This document shows positions 50,803-60,001 of a DNA stretch of 64,000 nucleotides, piece by piece. A model generated the notes under the pieces. It was not told the DNA's origin, did not search any database, and saw only the letters and a list, made by a program, of their open reading frames with translations. Position 1 is the first letter of the stretch. Every line of letters begins with the position of its first letter. Made by a program: the position numbers and the translations under genes. The stretch is from Arhodomonas sp051195215 (GTDB lineage: Bacteria; Pseudomonadota; Gammaproteobacteria; Nitrococcales; Nitrococcaceae): the NCBI RefSeq assembly GCF_051195215.1, contig NZ_JBNAZM010000020.1, forward strand, positions 1 through 64,000, read 5' to 3'.

Positions 50803-52083
50803 ATGAGCCGATCCTCCGAGTTGTTCGCCGAGGCCCGCAAGCATCTCGTCGGCGGGGTCAACTCCGCCGTTCGAGCCTACCGCTCCGTTGGCGGCGAGCC
50901 GCCGTTCATCCACCGCGGTGAAGGGCCCTGGATCGAGGACGTGGATGGGCGGCGTTATGTCGACTACGTCCTGTCCTACGGGCCGCTCGCCGTCGGTCAT
51001 GCCCATCCGGAAGTGCTCGAGGCCGTGCATGCCACGGTGGCGCGGGGGTTGAGCTTCGGCGCTCCCACCGAAGGCGAGACCGAGCTGGCCCGCCGCGTGA
51101 AGGCCCTGGTGCCCTCCATCGAGCGCATCCGCATGGTCAACTCCGGTACGGAGGCGACCATGAGCGCCCTGCGCCTGGCCCGCGGTTTCACCGGGCGGGA
51201 GAAAATCGTCAAGTTCCAGGGCAATTACCACGGGCACGTGGATCCGCTGCTGGTAGAGGCTGGCTCCGGCGTTCTGACGCTGGGCATCCCCGGTTCGCCC
51301 GGCGTACCCGAGGGCGTGGCGTCGGCGACGCTGACCGTGCCCTTCAACGACATCGACGCCGCCCGTGAGGTTTTCGCCCGCTACGGCGAGGAGATCGCGG
51401 CGGTGATCGTGGAGCCGGTGGCGGGCAACATGAATTGCATTCCCCCCGTCCCCGGGTTCCTCGACGGGTTACGGGCGCTATGCGACGACGCCGGCTCGCT
51501 GCTGGTGTTCGACGAGGTCATGACCGGTTTCCGCGCGGCGCTGGGTGGCGCGCAGGCGCGTTTCGGGGTAACGCCCGATATCACCTGCCTGGGCAAGGTC
51601 ATCGGCGGCGGCATGCCGGTGGGGGCGCTTGGCGGCCGCGCGGAGATCATGGCGTATCTCGCTCCGGAAGGTCCGGTCTACCAGGCGGGCACGCTCTCCG
51701 GTAATCCGGTGGCGATGGCCGCGGGCCTGGCCACGCTGGACGTGCTGACCCGCGACGGCGCTTTCGAGGAAGCCGAGGCAACGACCCGTCGTCTCACGGA
51801 CGGACTGCGCGAGCGTGCCGCCGCGGCCGGAGTGCCTTTCACCACCAACCAGGTGGGCACGATGATGGGCTGGTTCTTCACGGAAGCGGAGGCGGTGCGA
51901 GGTTTCGCGGACGTTGCCGCCTGCGATGCCGAGCGCTTCAAGCGTTTCTTCCACGCCATGCTCGATGCCGGGGTGTATCTCGCGCCTTCGGCGTTCGAGG
52001 CCGGTTTCGTCTCCACCGTCCACGACCGAGTAGCCATCGACCATACCCTCGACGCTGCGGAGCGTGCCTTCGCCGCGCTGTAG
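50803..52083 (+). CDS. hemL: Glutamate-1-semialdehyde 2,1-aminomutase
   Basis: HemL converts glutamate-1-semialdehyde to 5-aminolevulinate, the C5-pathway precursor of heme and chlorophylls. The 426-residue PLP enzyme shows GGVNSAVRAYRSVGGEPPF near the start, NSGTEATMSALRLARG at 113-128, NYHGHVDPLL at 141-150, LVFDEVMTGFR at 234-244 and the PLP lysine Lys265 in CLGKVIGGGMPVGA. It is a normal-length protein with GGAAGCGAGACC ahead of the ATG. It follows thiE on the same strand. Confidence 0.96.
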   Translation: MSRSSELFAEARKHLVGGVNSAVRAYRSVGGEPPFIHRGEGPWIEDVDGRRYVDYVLSYGPLAVGHAHPEVLEAVHATVARGLSFGAPTEGETELARRVKALVPSIERIRMVNSGTEATMSALRLARGFTGREKIVKFQGNYHGHVDPLLVEAGSGVLTLGIPGSPGVPEGVASATLTVPFNDIDAAREVFARYGEEIAAVIVEPVAGNMNCIPPVPGFLDGLRALCDDAGSLLVFDEVMTGFRAALGGAQARFGVTPDITCLGKVIGGGMPVGALGGRAEIMAYLAPEGPVYQAGTLSGNPVAMAAGLATLDVLTRDGAFEEAEATTRRLTDGLRERAAAAGVPFTTNQVGTMMGWFFTEAEAVRGFADVAACDAERFKRFFHAMLDAGVYLAPSAFEAGFVSTVHDRVAIDHTLDAAERAFAAL

Positions 52084-52113
52084 AGGGAACCCAAGGGCAG
52101 GAAACAACCGCGG

Positions 52114-53943
52114 ATGCAGGAGTGGATCGGACCGGTCCTCGACTGGCTGCAGGCGCACGCCGGCTGGGTCGGTCCGCTGCTGGGGCTGGTGGCCTTTGCC
52201 GAGTCCCTGGTCCTGGTGGGGCTGTTCGTCCCCGGTGCGGTGCTCATGTTCGCCGCCGGCGCGCTCGTGGGGACCGGGCACCTGGCGTTCTGGCCGCTGT
52301 ATCTGTGGGCGGTGGCGGGGGCTATCGCCGGCGATGGGCTGAGTTTCTGGATTGGCCGTTACTTCCGTGGCGGCCTGCGGCGGCGCTGGCCGTTCACGCA
52401 CCATCCCGAGATTCTGCAACGGGGCATGGCGTTCTTCGCCGCCCATGGCGGCAAGGGCGTGTTCCTCGGCCGGTTCGTCGGCCCGATACGCCCCATCATC
52501 CCGGCGGTGGCGGGCATGCTGGACATGCCCGCCTGGCGTTTTCTGTTGGTCAACGTTGTCTCGGCCATCGGCTGGGCACCGGCGTATCTGCTGCCCGGCG
52601 TGGTCTTCGGCGCATCGCTCGCGGTGGCCGCGAGCGTGGCGACACGCCTGGTCACGCTGGTGGTGGCGTTACTGGTGACGGCCTGGCTTTTGTGGCGGCT
52701 GCCCGGCTGGTTGCGGCCGCTGGCATCCCGCGCCGTCGCTCGTCTCGATCGGCGCTGGTGGTGGCTGTTGCGGGGGGTGCGTCACCGCGCCGGCCTGATG
52801 TGGTGGGCTGCGCTCGCCCTGCTGGTGGTGATGTGCGTGACGGCCGTGGCCCTGCCGGAGCCTTCGGCATGGGAGCGTACGCTGCTCGAGATTGCCGACG
52901 CCCACCGTACCCGGGCGTCGCGTATGCTGCTGTGGCTCATCACGCAGCTCGGCGGGACGCTGGCGGTGACCATGGCCGCCATGGCGGTGACGGCGGTGTT
53001 GCTGGCGTCGCGTCGCTGGCGCGCAGCCGGCGCTTACGCGGGCAGCATGGCGCTGGTCGTGGTATCGGGCTACGCGCTCAAGGCCCTGTTTGCCATGGGC
53101 CGCCCCAATGGCCTCACCGGCGAGGCGTTCGGCTACGCGTTCCCCAGCGGCCACAGTTTCGGGGTCACCGGGCTCGTCGTCGCAACCGTGGTTCTGGTGG
53201 CGCCGCCTGCCTGGCGGTCCCGGGGCGTGCTGCTGACAGCCGCGGTGGGGTTGGCGTGGCTGGTAGCGCTAACGCGTATCGGTCTGGGGGTGCACTGGCC
53301 GCGGGATGTCATTGCGGGCTTCGCCCTGGGCGCGGTGGGTGGGGGGCTGCTGGGGCTGCTCGGGCCTGCCCGTTGTCCGGAGTGGCTGCGCTGGCGGGTG
53401 CTCGCCACGGCGTCGGTGGCATTGCTCGCCGGTGCCGTCATCACCGGGGGGATTGGTTATCCGGAGCGCCTGGCGCGTTACCCGGTGGCCGAGGAGCGCT
53501 CCGTGCTCAGTGCGACGGAGGCCTGCGAGCTCGCCCTGGCGCCGCCCGCCGAGGCGGTCTGGCTGGGCGATGTCGCGGCGCTTGCCGTCGCTCTGGAGCG
53601 CGGCGGATGGCAGCCGGCTCCGGCTTGGGGGCTGCAGTCGGCACTGCGCTGGCTGAGTCCGGCACCGCAGGCGGATGCGTTGCCGATCTGGCCGCGGTTC
53701 GCCGCTGGCCGGCCGCCGGTGGGTACCTGGGTTCGGGCACAGGACGGCGCCGAGCGCACGGTCCTGTGGGTATGGTGGCGTGCACGCGCCCGTTCGGAGC
53801 CGGTCTATCTGGTGGGCGCGGAACGCCAGCGCCTGCAGCCGCGCTGGCCCGTGCTGGCCGTCACCCGCACGCCGGCGGATGTGCCTGACGGGCTGCTGGA
53901 GCGTGCCGGCCGGCTGTGCTCCCGGCGTCAGTCGTCCGGCTGA
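52114..53943 (+). CDS. DedA - PAP2 phosphatase - LssY-like fusion membrane protein
   Basis: A 609-residue integral membrane protein of three parts. Residues 1-200 are a DedA/SNARE-associated domain (GDGLSFWIGRYFRGG, FLGRFVGPIRPIIPAVAGML). Residues about 235-430 are a PAP2 lipid phosphatase with all motifs: K-x6-RP as KALFAMGRP, PSGH in FPSGHSFG, and R-x5-H-x3-D as RIGLGVHWPRDV. Residues 470-600 form an LssY-like C-terminal domain. It likely dephosphorylates a lipid phosphate such as undecaprenyl or phosphatidyl phosphates while the DedA part may move lipids. Its last 16 bases overlap ubiX, which runs the other way. Confidence 0.9.
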   Translation: MQEWIGPVLDWLQAHAGWVGPLLGLVAFAESLVLVGLFVPGAVLMFAAGALVGTGHLAFWPLYLWAVAGAIAGDGLSFWIGRYFRGGLRRRWPFTHHPEILQRGMAFFAAHGGKGVFLGRFVGPIRPIIPAVAGMLDMPAWRFLLVNVVSAIGWAPAYLLPGVVFGASLAVAASVATRLVTLVVALLVTAWLLWRLPGWLRPLASRAVARLDRRWWWLLRGVRHRAGLMWWAALALLVVMCVTAVALPEPSAWERTLLEIADAHRTRASRMLLWLITQLGGTLAVTMAAMAVTAVLLASRRWRAAGAYAGSMALVVVSGYALKALFAMGRPNGLTGEAFGYAFPSGHSFGVTGLVVATVVLVAPPAWRSRGVLLTAAVGLAWLVALTRIGLGVHWPRDVIAGFALGAVGGGLLGLLGPARCPEWLRWRVLATASVALLAGAVITGGIGYPERLARYPVAEERSVLSATEACELALAPPAEAVWLGDVAALAVALERGGWQPAPAWGLQSALRWLSPAPQADALPIWPRFAAGRPPVGTWVRAQDGAERTVLWVWWRARARSEPVYLVGAERQRLQPRWPVLAVTRTPADVPDGLLERAGRLCSRRQSSG

Positions 53944-54542
53944 CCCCACCGCGGGGCGAGCTGGTTCGCGACGCCGAGCTGGTCGAGCACCCGGGCGACC
54001 ACGAAGTCCACCAGTGCAGTGACGCTTTCGGGCCGGTTATAGAACCCGGGGTTGGCGGGCAGCATGACCGCGCCCATGCGTGTGAGACGCAGCATGTTCT
54101 CGAGATGGATCTCGGACAAGGGGGTCTCCCGGGGTACCAGCACGAGCCGGCCGCGCTCTTTGAGCACTACGTCCGCCGCGCGCTCGATGAGGCCGTCGCT
54201 GGTGCCCGCTGCGATGCGCGCCAGGCTCCCCGTGGTGCACGGGCAGACAGCCATACGCGCCGGCGCGCCCGAGCCCGAGGCAACGGGCGCCGTCCACTCC
54301 TTGGCGCCGAAGACGGTCAACCCGCTCTCCGGCACGTTCAGGTGGCGACAGAGCGCGGTCGCCAGCTCGCGGTTGCGGCCGGGGAGGGCCAGGTCCTCCT
54401 CCATTTTCAGCACGAGCCGGCCGGCCTCCGAGATCAGTAGATAGACGCGCTGCTCCGCCGCCAGCAGGCTCTGCACGAGGCGCAGGCCGTAGGCGCCGCC
54501 GGAGGCACCCGTGATGGCGACGGTGATGGCATCGTCGATCAT
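53928..54542 (-). CDS. ubiX: Flavin prenyltransferase UbiX
   Basis: UbiX attaches a dimethylallyl group to FMN to make the prenylated flavin cofactor used by the decarboxylase UbiD in ubiquinone synthesis. The 204-residue protein shows AITGASGGAYGLRLVQSLL at 8-26, the conserved VCPCTTGSLARIAAGTSDGL and the C-terminal RRETPLSEIHLENMLRL (given as RETPLSEIHLENML) plus PANPGFYNRPE. The start overlaps the mpl stop by four bases. Confidence 0.95.
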   Translation of the reverse strand: MIDDAITVAITGASGGAYGLRLVQSLLAAEQRVYLLISEAGRLVLKMEEDLALPGRNRELATALCRHLNVPESGLTVFGAKEWTAPVASGSGAPARMAVCPCTTGSLARIAAGTSDGLIERAADVVLKERGRLVLVPRETPLSEIHLENMLRLTRMGAVMLPANPGFYNRPESVTALVDFVVARVLDQLGVANQLAPRWGQPDD

Positions 54543-55894
54543 GCCGACCCCCGTGCGGCGTCACCCAGGGCCGCCAGCAGCCGCTCGTGGATGCCGTCGA
54601 AGCCGCCGTTGCTCATGACCAGCACGGTATCGCCCGGGCGCGCGTGGGCGACGATGCGATCCACCAGTTCCGCCACGCTCGCTGCCGTGTGGGCGCGCCT
54701 GCCCAGCGATGCCAGAGCCTTGTCCGGATCCCAGGGCAGGTCCTCGGGGGCGAGCACGAAGCTCGCCTCGGCGCTGTCCAGGCTCGTGGCCAGTCGGTGC
54801 TGATGGATACCCTGGCGCATCGTGTTGGAACGCGGCTCCAGCACCGCCAGGATGCGTCCGGATTCGCGCGTACGCAGGGCCTCGATGGTGGCGGCGATCG
54901 CGGTGGGGTGGTGAGCGAAGTCGTCGATCACCCGTACGCCACCCGCCTCGCCGCGAACTTCCAGGCGCCGGCGCACGCCGCGGAACCCCGCCAGTGCCTC
55001 GATGCCGACGGTCAGCGGCACGCCCACGTGCCTGGCGGCGAGTAGCGCGGCGGCGGCGTTGCGGGCGTTGTGTTGGCCGGCGAGCGGGGTGGCGTAGCGT
55101 ACCGGTTTCGCCCCGTGAAGCCGCCAGGCGTCGGCGTCGGGCTCGATCCGCCAGTCATTGCCGGCGCCCGTGCCGAAGCGCGCGGTTTCACTCCAGCAGC
55201 CGAGCGCCAGTGTCTCGGCGAGTGCGTCGTCGTCGCCATTGGTGAGAATCAGGCCGTTACCGGGCACGGTACGCACGAGGTGGTGGAATTGCCGCTGTAT
55301 TGCGGCAAGATCCGGAAAAATGTCCGCGTGATCGTACTCCAGGTTGTTCAGGACCAGGGTGCGGGGCCGGAAGTGGACGAACTTGCTGCGCTTGTCGAAG
55401 AACGCGGTGTCGTACTCGTCCGCTTCGATGACGAAGAAAGCGCCCGTGCCGAGCCGCGCGGAGCGGCCGAAGTTTCCCGGCACGCCGCCGATGAGGTAGC
55501 CCGGGTCGTAGCCGGCATATTCCAGGATCCAGACGAGCAGACTCGCGGTCGTGGTCTTGCCGTGGGTGCCGGCGACGGCAAGCACCCAGCGATCGCGCAG
55601 GACGCGTTCGGCAAGCCACTGGGCCCCGGAGGTATAGTCCATGCCGCTGTCGAGGACGGCTTCCACGCTCGGGTTGCCGCGGGAGAGCGCGTTGCCGATG
55701 ACCACCTGGTCGGCCGCTGGCAGGGCGTTCGCCGCCCAGCCCTCGCGCACCGTGACGCCGGCGTCCGCGAGCATGGTGCTCATGGGCGGGTAGGCGGCGG
55801 CGTCGGCACCGGTGACCTGGTGGCCGCGCTCGCGGGCGAGCAGCGCGATGCCGCCCATGAATGTCCCGCAGATGCCGAGAATGTCGACGTGCAT
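54539..55894 (-). CDS. mpl: UDP-N-acetylmuramate:L-alanyl-gamma-D-glutamyl-meso-diaminopimelate ligase
   Basis: Mpl recycles cell-wall tripeptide by ligating it to UDP-MurNAc. The 451-residue Mur ligase has the N-terminal nucleotide domain HVDILGICGTFMGGIALLAR, the ATP-binding GTHGKTTTA (109-117), LNNLEYDHADIFPDLAAIQ in the central domain and a C-terminal domain with the conserved DDFAHHPTAI. The GICGTFMGG start and DYTSG distinguish Mpl from MurC. It is upstream of and coupled to ubiX. Confidence 0.95.
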   Translation of the reverse strand: MHVDILGICGTFMGGIALLARERGHQVTGADAAAYPPMSTMLADAGVTVREGWAANALPAADQVVIGNALSRGNPSVEAVLDSGMDYTSGAQWLAERVLRDRWVLAVAGTHGKTTTASLLVWILEYAGYDPGYLIGGVPGNFGRSARLGTGAFFVIEADEYDTAFFDKRSKFVHFRPRTLVLNNLEYDHADIFPDLAAIQRQFHHLVRTVPGNGLILTNGDDDALAETLALGCWSETARFGTGAGNDWRIEPDADAWRLHGAKPVRYATPLAGQHNARNAAAALLAARHVGVPLTVGIEALAGFRGVRRRLEVRGEAGGVRVIDDFAHHPTAIAATIEALRTRESGRILAVLEPRSNTMRQGIHQHRLATSLDSAEASFVLAPEDLPWDPDKALASLGRRAHTAASVAELVDRIVAHARPGDTVLVMSNGGFDGIHERLLAALGDAARGSA

Positions 55895-56054
55895 GTCAGT
55901 GCTCCGGTTCGTGCGCCGGACCCGCCGTTACGCGGCGCCGTGTGAGCGTAGCGCCTGCCGCATGACCGCGCCCGGCGGTGTGCGGTTGGCATTCGGAGAT
56001 ACTCGCGCGGCCATCGCCGGAGGTCTCGCCAGGCCGTTCATCGGTGTCGCCGCC

Positions 56055-56555
56055 CTAGGCATGCATCGCCTGCATGATCAGCCCGGAGCTCATTACGTAG
56101 CCGAGCGCCCACGCGAACCCCATGCCCAGGGAGGCGTCGAGCGCATTGCGCAGGATGTGGGCGATGATCACCAGATTCCAGATGATGAGTCCCGTGAGAC
56201 CGAGCATGGTTGCCTGGGATTCGCTCCCGCCGAGCTCCAGCAATGGCAGCGATAGCGCGGAAATGACGCAGTCCGTGGCGAACAGCGCGGTCGCGCTCTG
56301 CACGAACCGTGCGGCGAGTCCGTGGAAGCGAAGCACCAGATACAGGTAGCCGGCGGCGAGCGCCATCGCAAGGATGAGGTCCAGGACCGGCGTGGGCGTG
56401 CCGGGCGGCAGCGCGCGCATGGTCGGGTAGCCGAGCAGCCCGCTTAGCGCCACGGCGATCGCGAGCAGCGTCGTGGAATAGGGGAGGTCCTGGGGGCCGC
56501 GGCGCAGCAGACAGATGTCGAGCACGGTGTGGCCGATGAGGTAGAGCGTTGGCAT
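56055..56555 (-). CDS. Membrane protein of unknown function
   Basis: A 166-residue protein with four to five hydrophobic helices (about residues 27-46, 58-78, 88-108, 115-138 and 142-160). There is little charge outside the loops. The arrangement is YIP1-like in size, but no motif supports an assignment. It is divergent from cfa with 289 bases between them; 160 bases downstream lies mpl. Confidence 0.65.
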   Translation of the reverse strand: MPTLYLIGHTVLDICLLRRGPQDLPYSTTLLAIAVALSGLLGYPTMRALPPGTPTPVLDLILAMALAAGYLYLVLRFHGLAARFVQSATALFATDCVISALSLPLLELGGSESQATMLGLTGLIIWNLVIIAHILRNALDASLGMGFAWALGYVMSSGLIMQAMHA

Positions 56556-56721
56556 CCCTGAGTGACGGTCTCCGGGTATCGGGCGTTACGTTGAGTCGCG
56601 TCAGGGGCAGTGGCCGGCGTCAGCGCGTCCGCGGCGCGGCGCCCGCGGGAGACGGGATGACCGCACACGTGCGCGAGCAGACCGTTGCCAAGCCACTGGA
56701 TTCCATGGCACTACCCCTGTG

Positions 56722-56743
56722 AATACCGGGTATTGCGTTGCAA
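56722..56743. promoter_or_regulatory. Overlapping palindromes upstream of cfa
   Basis: A perfect 13-base palindrome AATACCGGGTATT (56722-56734) overlaps TTGCGTTGCAA (56733-56743), which has the TTGC-RN-TGCAA form also seen at the phasin promoter and at 31680. Both lie about 100-120 bases ahead of the cfa start. They are candidate operators for cfa; no clear -35/-10 pair was placed. Confidence 0.45.
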
Positions 56744-56844
56744 AACGCCCATCCGGTTCCAAACTCACAATGGAGAGCATGGTAACCGTTCCGGCGGCGC
56801 GGTTTCACGTTCGCGCCGAGTCGACCGTTGCAGAGGGGACAGTC

Positions 56845-58062
56845 ATGGCAGTCGAACGAATCCTTGCCGCTCGTATCCGTCACGGCTCGCTGTCGCTCGA
56901 GTACCCGGACGGAAGCGTTCGCCGCTATGGTGCAGGCGAACCTGCAGCGCGCTGGCAGATTCACGACCACAAGGCGTTGCCGAGAATCGCCGCCGACCCG
57001 GACTTCATGCTCGGTCAGACGTACATGGACGGTGCCTGGTCCACGCCGGATCTGTTGCGCCTGCTCCAGGTGCTGATGGTGAACTTCCCCGAAGGGCAGG
57101 GCGGGCGCTGGCGCCGGTTGGTCCAGCGGCTGCTGCGCCCCTTCCAGCAGTGGAACCGGCGGGCGGCCAGTCGCCGCAACGTCGCCCATCACTACGACCT
57201 GGACGAGTCGCTGTTCCGGCGTTTCCTCGACGAGGACATGCAGTACTCCTGTGCCTACTGGCCGCCGGGTGTGGATGATCTTGAGTCGGCGCAATACGCC
57301 AAGAAGGAGCTCATCCGCCGCAAGCTCCGTCTGCAGCCGGGACAGCGCGTGCTCGATATCGGCTGTGGCTGGGGAGGGCTCGCCATCCATCTCGCCGAGC
57401 ACAGCGATGTGTCCGTGGTCGGCGTGACGCTTTCGCAGGAGCAGTACCGTGTCGCCCGCCAGCGCGTGGCCGAGCGCGGGCTCGACGGCCGGGTGGATAT
57501 CCGCATGCAGGATTACCGCGAGGTGCCCGAGGAGTTCGATCGCGTCGTGAGCGTGGGAATGTTCGAGCACGTCGGTGCCCGTTACTACGATACCTACTTT
57601 CAGGGCGTCTACGATCACCTCACCCGCGACGGGGTCGCGCTGATCCATACCATCGGCCGGTCGACGCCGCCCGGTGTGACGAACCCCTGGATCGCGCGCT
57701 ACATCTTCCCCGGAGGCTATATTCCGGCCATGTCGGAGGTCATGGCGGCGGTGGAGCGCCAGGCGCTGGTGAGTACGGATATCGAGGTGCTGCGGCTGCA
57801 TTACGCCCAGACACTGGCGGCCTGGCAGGAACGCTTCCAGCGGGTGCGCGCCGCCGTGGCCGCGGAGAAAGACGAACGCTTCTGCCGCATGTGGGAGTTC
57901 TACCTGGCGGCGAGCGAGGCGGCCTTCCGCTGGCACGATCTGGTCGTCTTTCAGTTCCAGCTTGCCAGGGACCAGGCGGCGGTGCCGCTTACCCGCGATT
58001 ACCTCTTCGCCCCGGAGGAGCGCGCCATGCTTTGGGACGTCGGCCGGTCGTCAGCGGGCTAG
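56845..58062 (+). CDS. cfa: Cyclopropane-fatty-acyl-phospholipid synthase
   Basis: A 405-residue SAM-dependent enzyme that adds a methylene bridge to unsaturated acyl chains of membrane phospholipids, protecting against acid and salt. The N-terminal lipid-binding domain (about 1-110) is followed by NVAHHYDLDESLFRRFLDED, DMQYSCAYW (131-139), the SAM motif LDIGCGWGGLA (170-180), LSQEQYRVARQRV, and the C-terminal FPGGYIPAMSEV. The ATG at 56845 was chosen with AGAGGGGA ahead; an upstream in-frame ATG adds non-conserved residues. Length is as expected for this family. Confidence 0.93.
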   Translation: MAVERILAARIRHGSLSLEYPDGSVRRYGAGEPAARWQIHDHKALPRIAADPDFMLGQTYMDGAWSTPDLLRLLQVLMVNFPEGQGGRWRRLVQRLLRPFQQWNRRAASRRNVAHHYDLDESLFRRFLDEDMQYSCAYWPPGVDDLESAQYAKKELIRRKLRLQPGQRVLDIGCGWGGLAIHLAEHSDVSVVGVTLSQEQYRVARQRVAERGLDGRVDIRMQDYREVPEEFDRVVSVGMFEHVGARYYDTYFQGVYDHLTRDGVALIHTIGRSTPPGVTNPWIARYIFPGGYIPAMSEVMAAVERQALVSTDIEVLRLHYAQTLAAWQERFQRVRAAVAAEKDERFCRMWEFYLAASEAAFRWHDLVVFQFQLARDQAAVPLTRDYLFAPEERAMLWDVGRSSAG

Positions 58063-58257
58063 GTCCGCTTCCGGCTGCTGCTCCCTCACGGGCGTGCTCA
58101 GGCGGGCCCGCGTCGTCATAACCCGACACCGGAGCTGGCCGGTGTGCGGGGGTGGCGTCGTGGGTGCATTGCCCGGCACGAGCGCCTACACTTGCGCGCG
58201 TTTTCCGGCGCCCGCGGGTTCGGCGCCGGGGTCGGTCGCATCTGAGGGGAGCTAGCC

Positions 58258-59517
58258 ATGAGCCGCAAGAACGCTTTCTACGCGCAGTCCGGCGGCGTGA
58301 CCGCCGTGATCAACGCAACCGCCTGTGGGGTGATCGAGACGGCGCGACAGCATCCGGATCGCATCGGCACCGTCTACGCGGGAAGGGCCGGCATACTGGG
58401 CGCACTCCACGAGGAACTCATCGATACCGCCCACGAGAGCCCCGAGACGATCAGCGCATTGCGCCACACGCCGGCGGGCGCTTTCGGCTCGGCGCGCTAC
58501 AAGCTCAAGGGCCTGGAGGACAACCGCGCCGAGTACGAACGGCTCATCGAGGTCTTCGAAGCACACGATATCGGCTATTTCTTCTACAACGGCGGCGGCG
58601 ACTCCCAGGACACCGCCCACAAGGTCTCCCAGCTCGGTGACTCGCTCGGCTATCCGATTACCTGTATCGGTATTCCCAAGACCGTGGACAATGACCTCCC
58701 GGGTACCGACACCTGTCCCGGCTTCGGCTCGGTGGCCAAATACATCGCCGTGTCCACGCGCGAGGCCGGGCTCGATGTGCGTTCCATGGCGGAGACCTCG
58801 ACGAAAGTCTTCGTGCTCGAGACCATGGGCCGGCATGCCGGCTGGATCGCCGCCGCAGCGGGTCTCGCCCGCGAGGAGGACGGCGATCCGCCTCACGTCA
58901 TCCTGCTGCCCGAGGTCGCCTTCGACCGCGAGCGTTTTCTCGCGCGGGTGCGCGAGAGCGTCGAGCGTTTCGGCTACTGCGTGGTGGTGGTTTCCGAGGG
59001 CGTGCGCACGGCGGACGGGACATTCCTCGCCGACCAGGGGAGCAAGGACGCTTTCGGCCACACCCAGCTCGGCGGCGTGGCGCCGGTCGTGGCTCAGATG
59101 ATCAAGGACGCGCTCGGCTACAAGTACCACTATGCGGTCGCCGACTACCTCCAGCGCGCGGCCCGCCATATTGCCTCCGCCACCGACGTGGAGCAGGCCT
59201 ATGCCATGGGACGGGCCGCCGTGGAATTCGCGCTCGCCGGGCGTAATGCGGTGATGCCGACGATTCGCCGGCTCGCGGATGCACCCTACCGCTGGGAGGT
59301 GGGCGAGGCGGAGCTGGCGTCCGTCGCCAACGTGGAAGCCAAGATGCCGTCAGAGTACATCAGCGATGACGGGCTCGACATCACCGACGCCTGCCGGCGT
59401 TACCTGCGCCCGCTGATCGAAGGGGAGGACTACCCGCCCTACCGGGACGGACTTCCGGATTACGCGCGCGTACAGGGTGTGCTCGTAGACAGGAAATTGC
59501 CCCCGTTCAAGGGCTGA
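58258..59517 (+). CDS. pfp: Pyrophosphate-dependent 6-phosphofructokinase
   Basis: A 419-residue PFK of the PPi-using clade. The two selectivity positions are both PPi-type: an aspartate follows the glycines in GGGDS (112-116), where ATP enzymes have GGDGS, and a lysine sits in PKTVDND (140-146), where ATP enzymes have glycine. MGRHAGWIAAAAGL and fructose-phosphate contacts are conserved. It interconverts fructose 6-phosphate and fructose 1,6-bisphosphate reversibly using pyrophosphate. It is preceded by GGGGAGC, and a 195-bp gap separates it from cfa. Confidence 0.92.
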   Translation: MSRKNAFYAQSGGVTAVINATACGVIETARQHPDRIGTVYAGRAGILGALHEELIDTAHESPETISALRHTPAGAFGSARYKLKGLEDNRAEYERLIEVFEAHDIGYFFYNGGGDSQDTAHKVSQLGDSLGYPITCIGIPKTVDNDLPGTDTCPGFGSVAKYIAVSTREAGLDVRSMAETSTKVFVLETMGRHAGWIAAAAGLAREEDGDPPHVILLPEVAFDRERFLARVRESVERFGYCVVVVSEGVRTADGTFLADQGSKDAFGHTQLGGVAPVVAQMIKDALGYKYHYAVADYLQRAARHIASATDVEQAYAMGRAAVEFALAGRNAVMPTIRRLADAPYRWEVGEAELASVANVEAKMPSEYISDDGLDITDACRRYLRPLIEGEDYPPYRDGLPDYARVQGVLVDRKLPPFKG

Positions 59518-59562
59518 GGGCGCGTCCGGCGCATGCCGGTCCGACGGGCGGTATGCGCGGGC

Positions 59563-59592
59563 TTGGCCATGCGCGCGCGCTGCCTCTATAAT
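59563..59592 (+). promoter_or_regulatory. Candidate promoter ahead of the 59646 gene and prmA
   Basis: TTGGCC at 59563-59568 and a perfect TATAAT at 59587-59592 are separated by 18 bases, 54 bases ahead of the next start codon. It is the strongest -10 seen between pfp and prmA. Confidence 0.55.
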
Positions 59593-59645
59593 CGCGCTCC
59601 AGATTCGGTGCGCTGCAACACGCGCGTTCGGGATGGGAGCGGGCC

Positions 59646-59975
59646 ATGGCGATGAACGCTGCGCGGCTGAAGGAAGAAAACCGCCGGTACCGGGGTACCG
59701 GCGGCGTGAGCGAGCGCAATCGCAGCGACGGTTTCGCGCCTGCCTTTCTCGACAGCGAGTCCGGCGCAATCCATCCTTCCTGCCTGGCCGACGGAAGCCC
59801 CGCTCCCTGTCACTGCCTGGATGGCTTGCCGGCGCCGCTGGTTACCGGCCGCGATGCCAGTGGCCGGGTCGTCGCGGTGCGCTCGTGCGTCGTCGCCGGC
59901 TTCGTGCGTGACGGTGTGTTCTATACACGTGAGCAGGCTGCGCGTGCCGTCGCCATTGCCGAGTGCGGGCCATAA
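59646..59975 (+). CDS. Conserved hypothetical protein
   Basis: A 109-residue protein. After a basic N-terminus (NRRYRGTGGVSERNRSDG) comes FAPAFLDSESGAIHPSCLADG, a short PAPCHCLDGLPAPLV, and a C-terminal VAGFVRDGVFYTREQAARAV. The central and C-terminal blocks resemble a family of unknown function seen in halophilic Gammaproteobacteria (pattern recollection, not searched). Two cysteines in PCHC could bind metal. It lies 26 bases upstream of prmA and is probably in the same transcript. Confidence 0.7.
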   Translation: MAMNAARLKEENRRYRGTGGVSERNRSDGFAPAFLDSESGAIHPSCLADGSPAPCHCLDGLPAPLVTGRDASGRVVAVRSCVVAGFVRDGVFYTREQAARAVAIAECGP

Positions 59976-60001
59976 CGTCCTTATTGGGGTATCCTCGCCC
60001 C

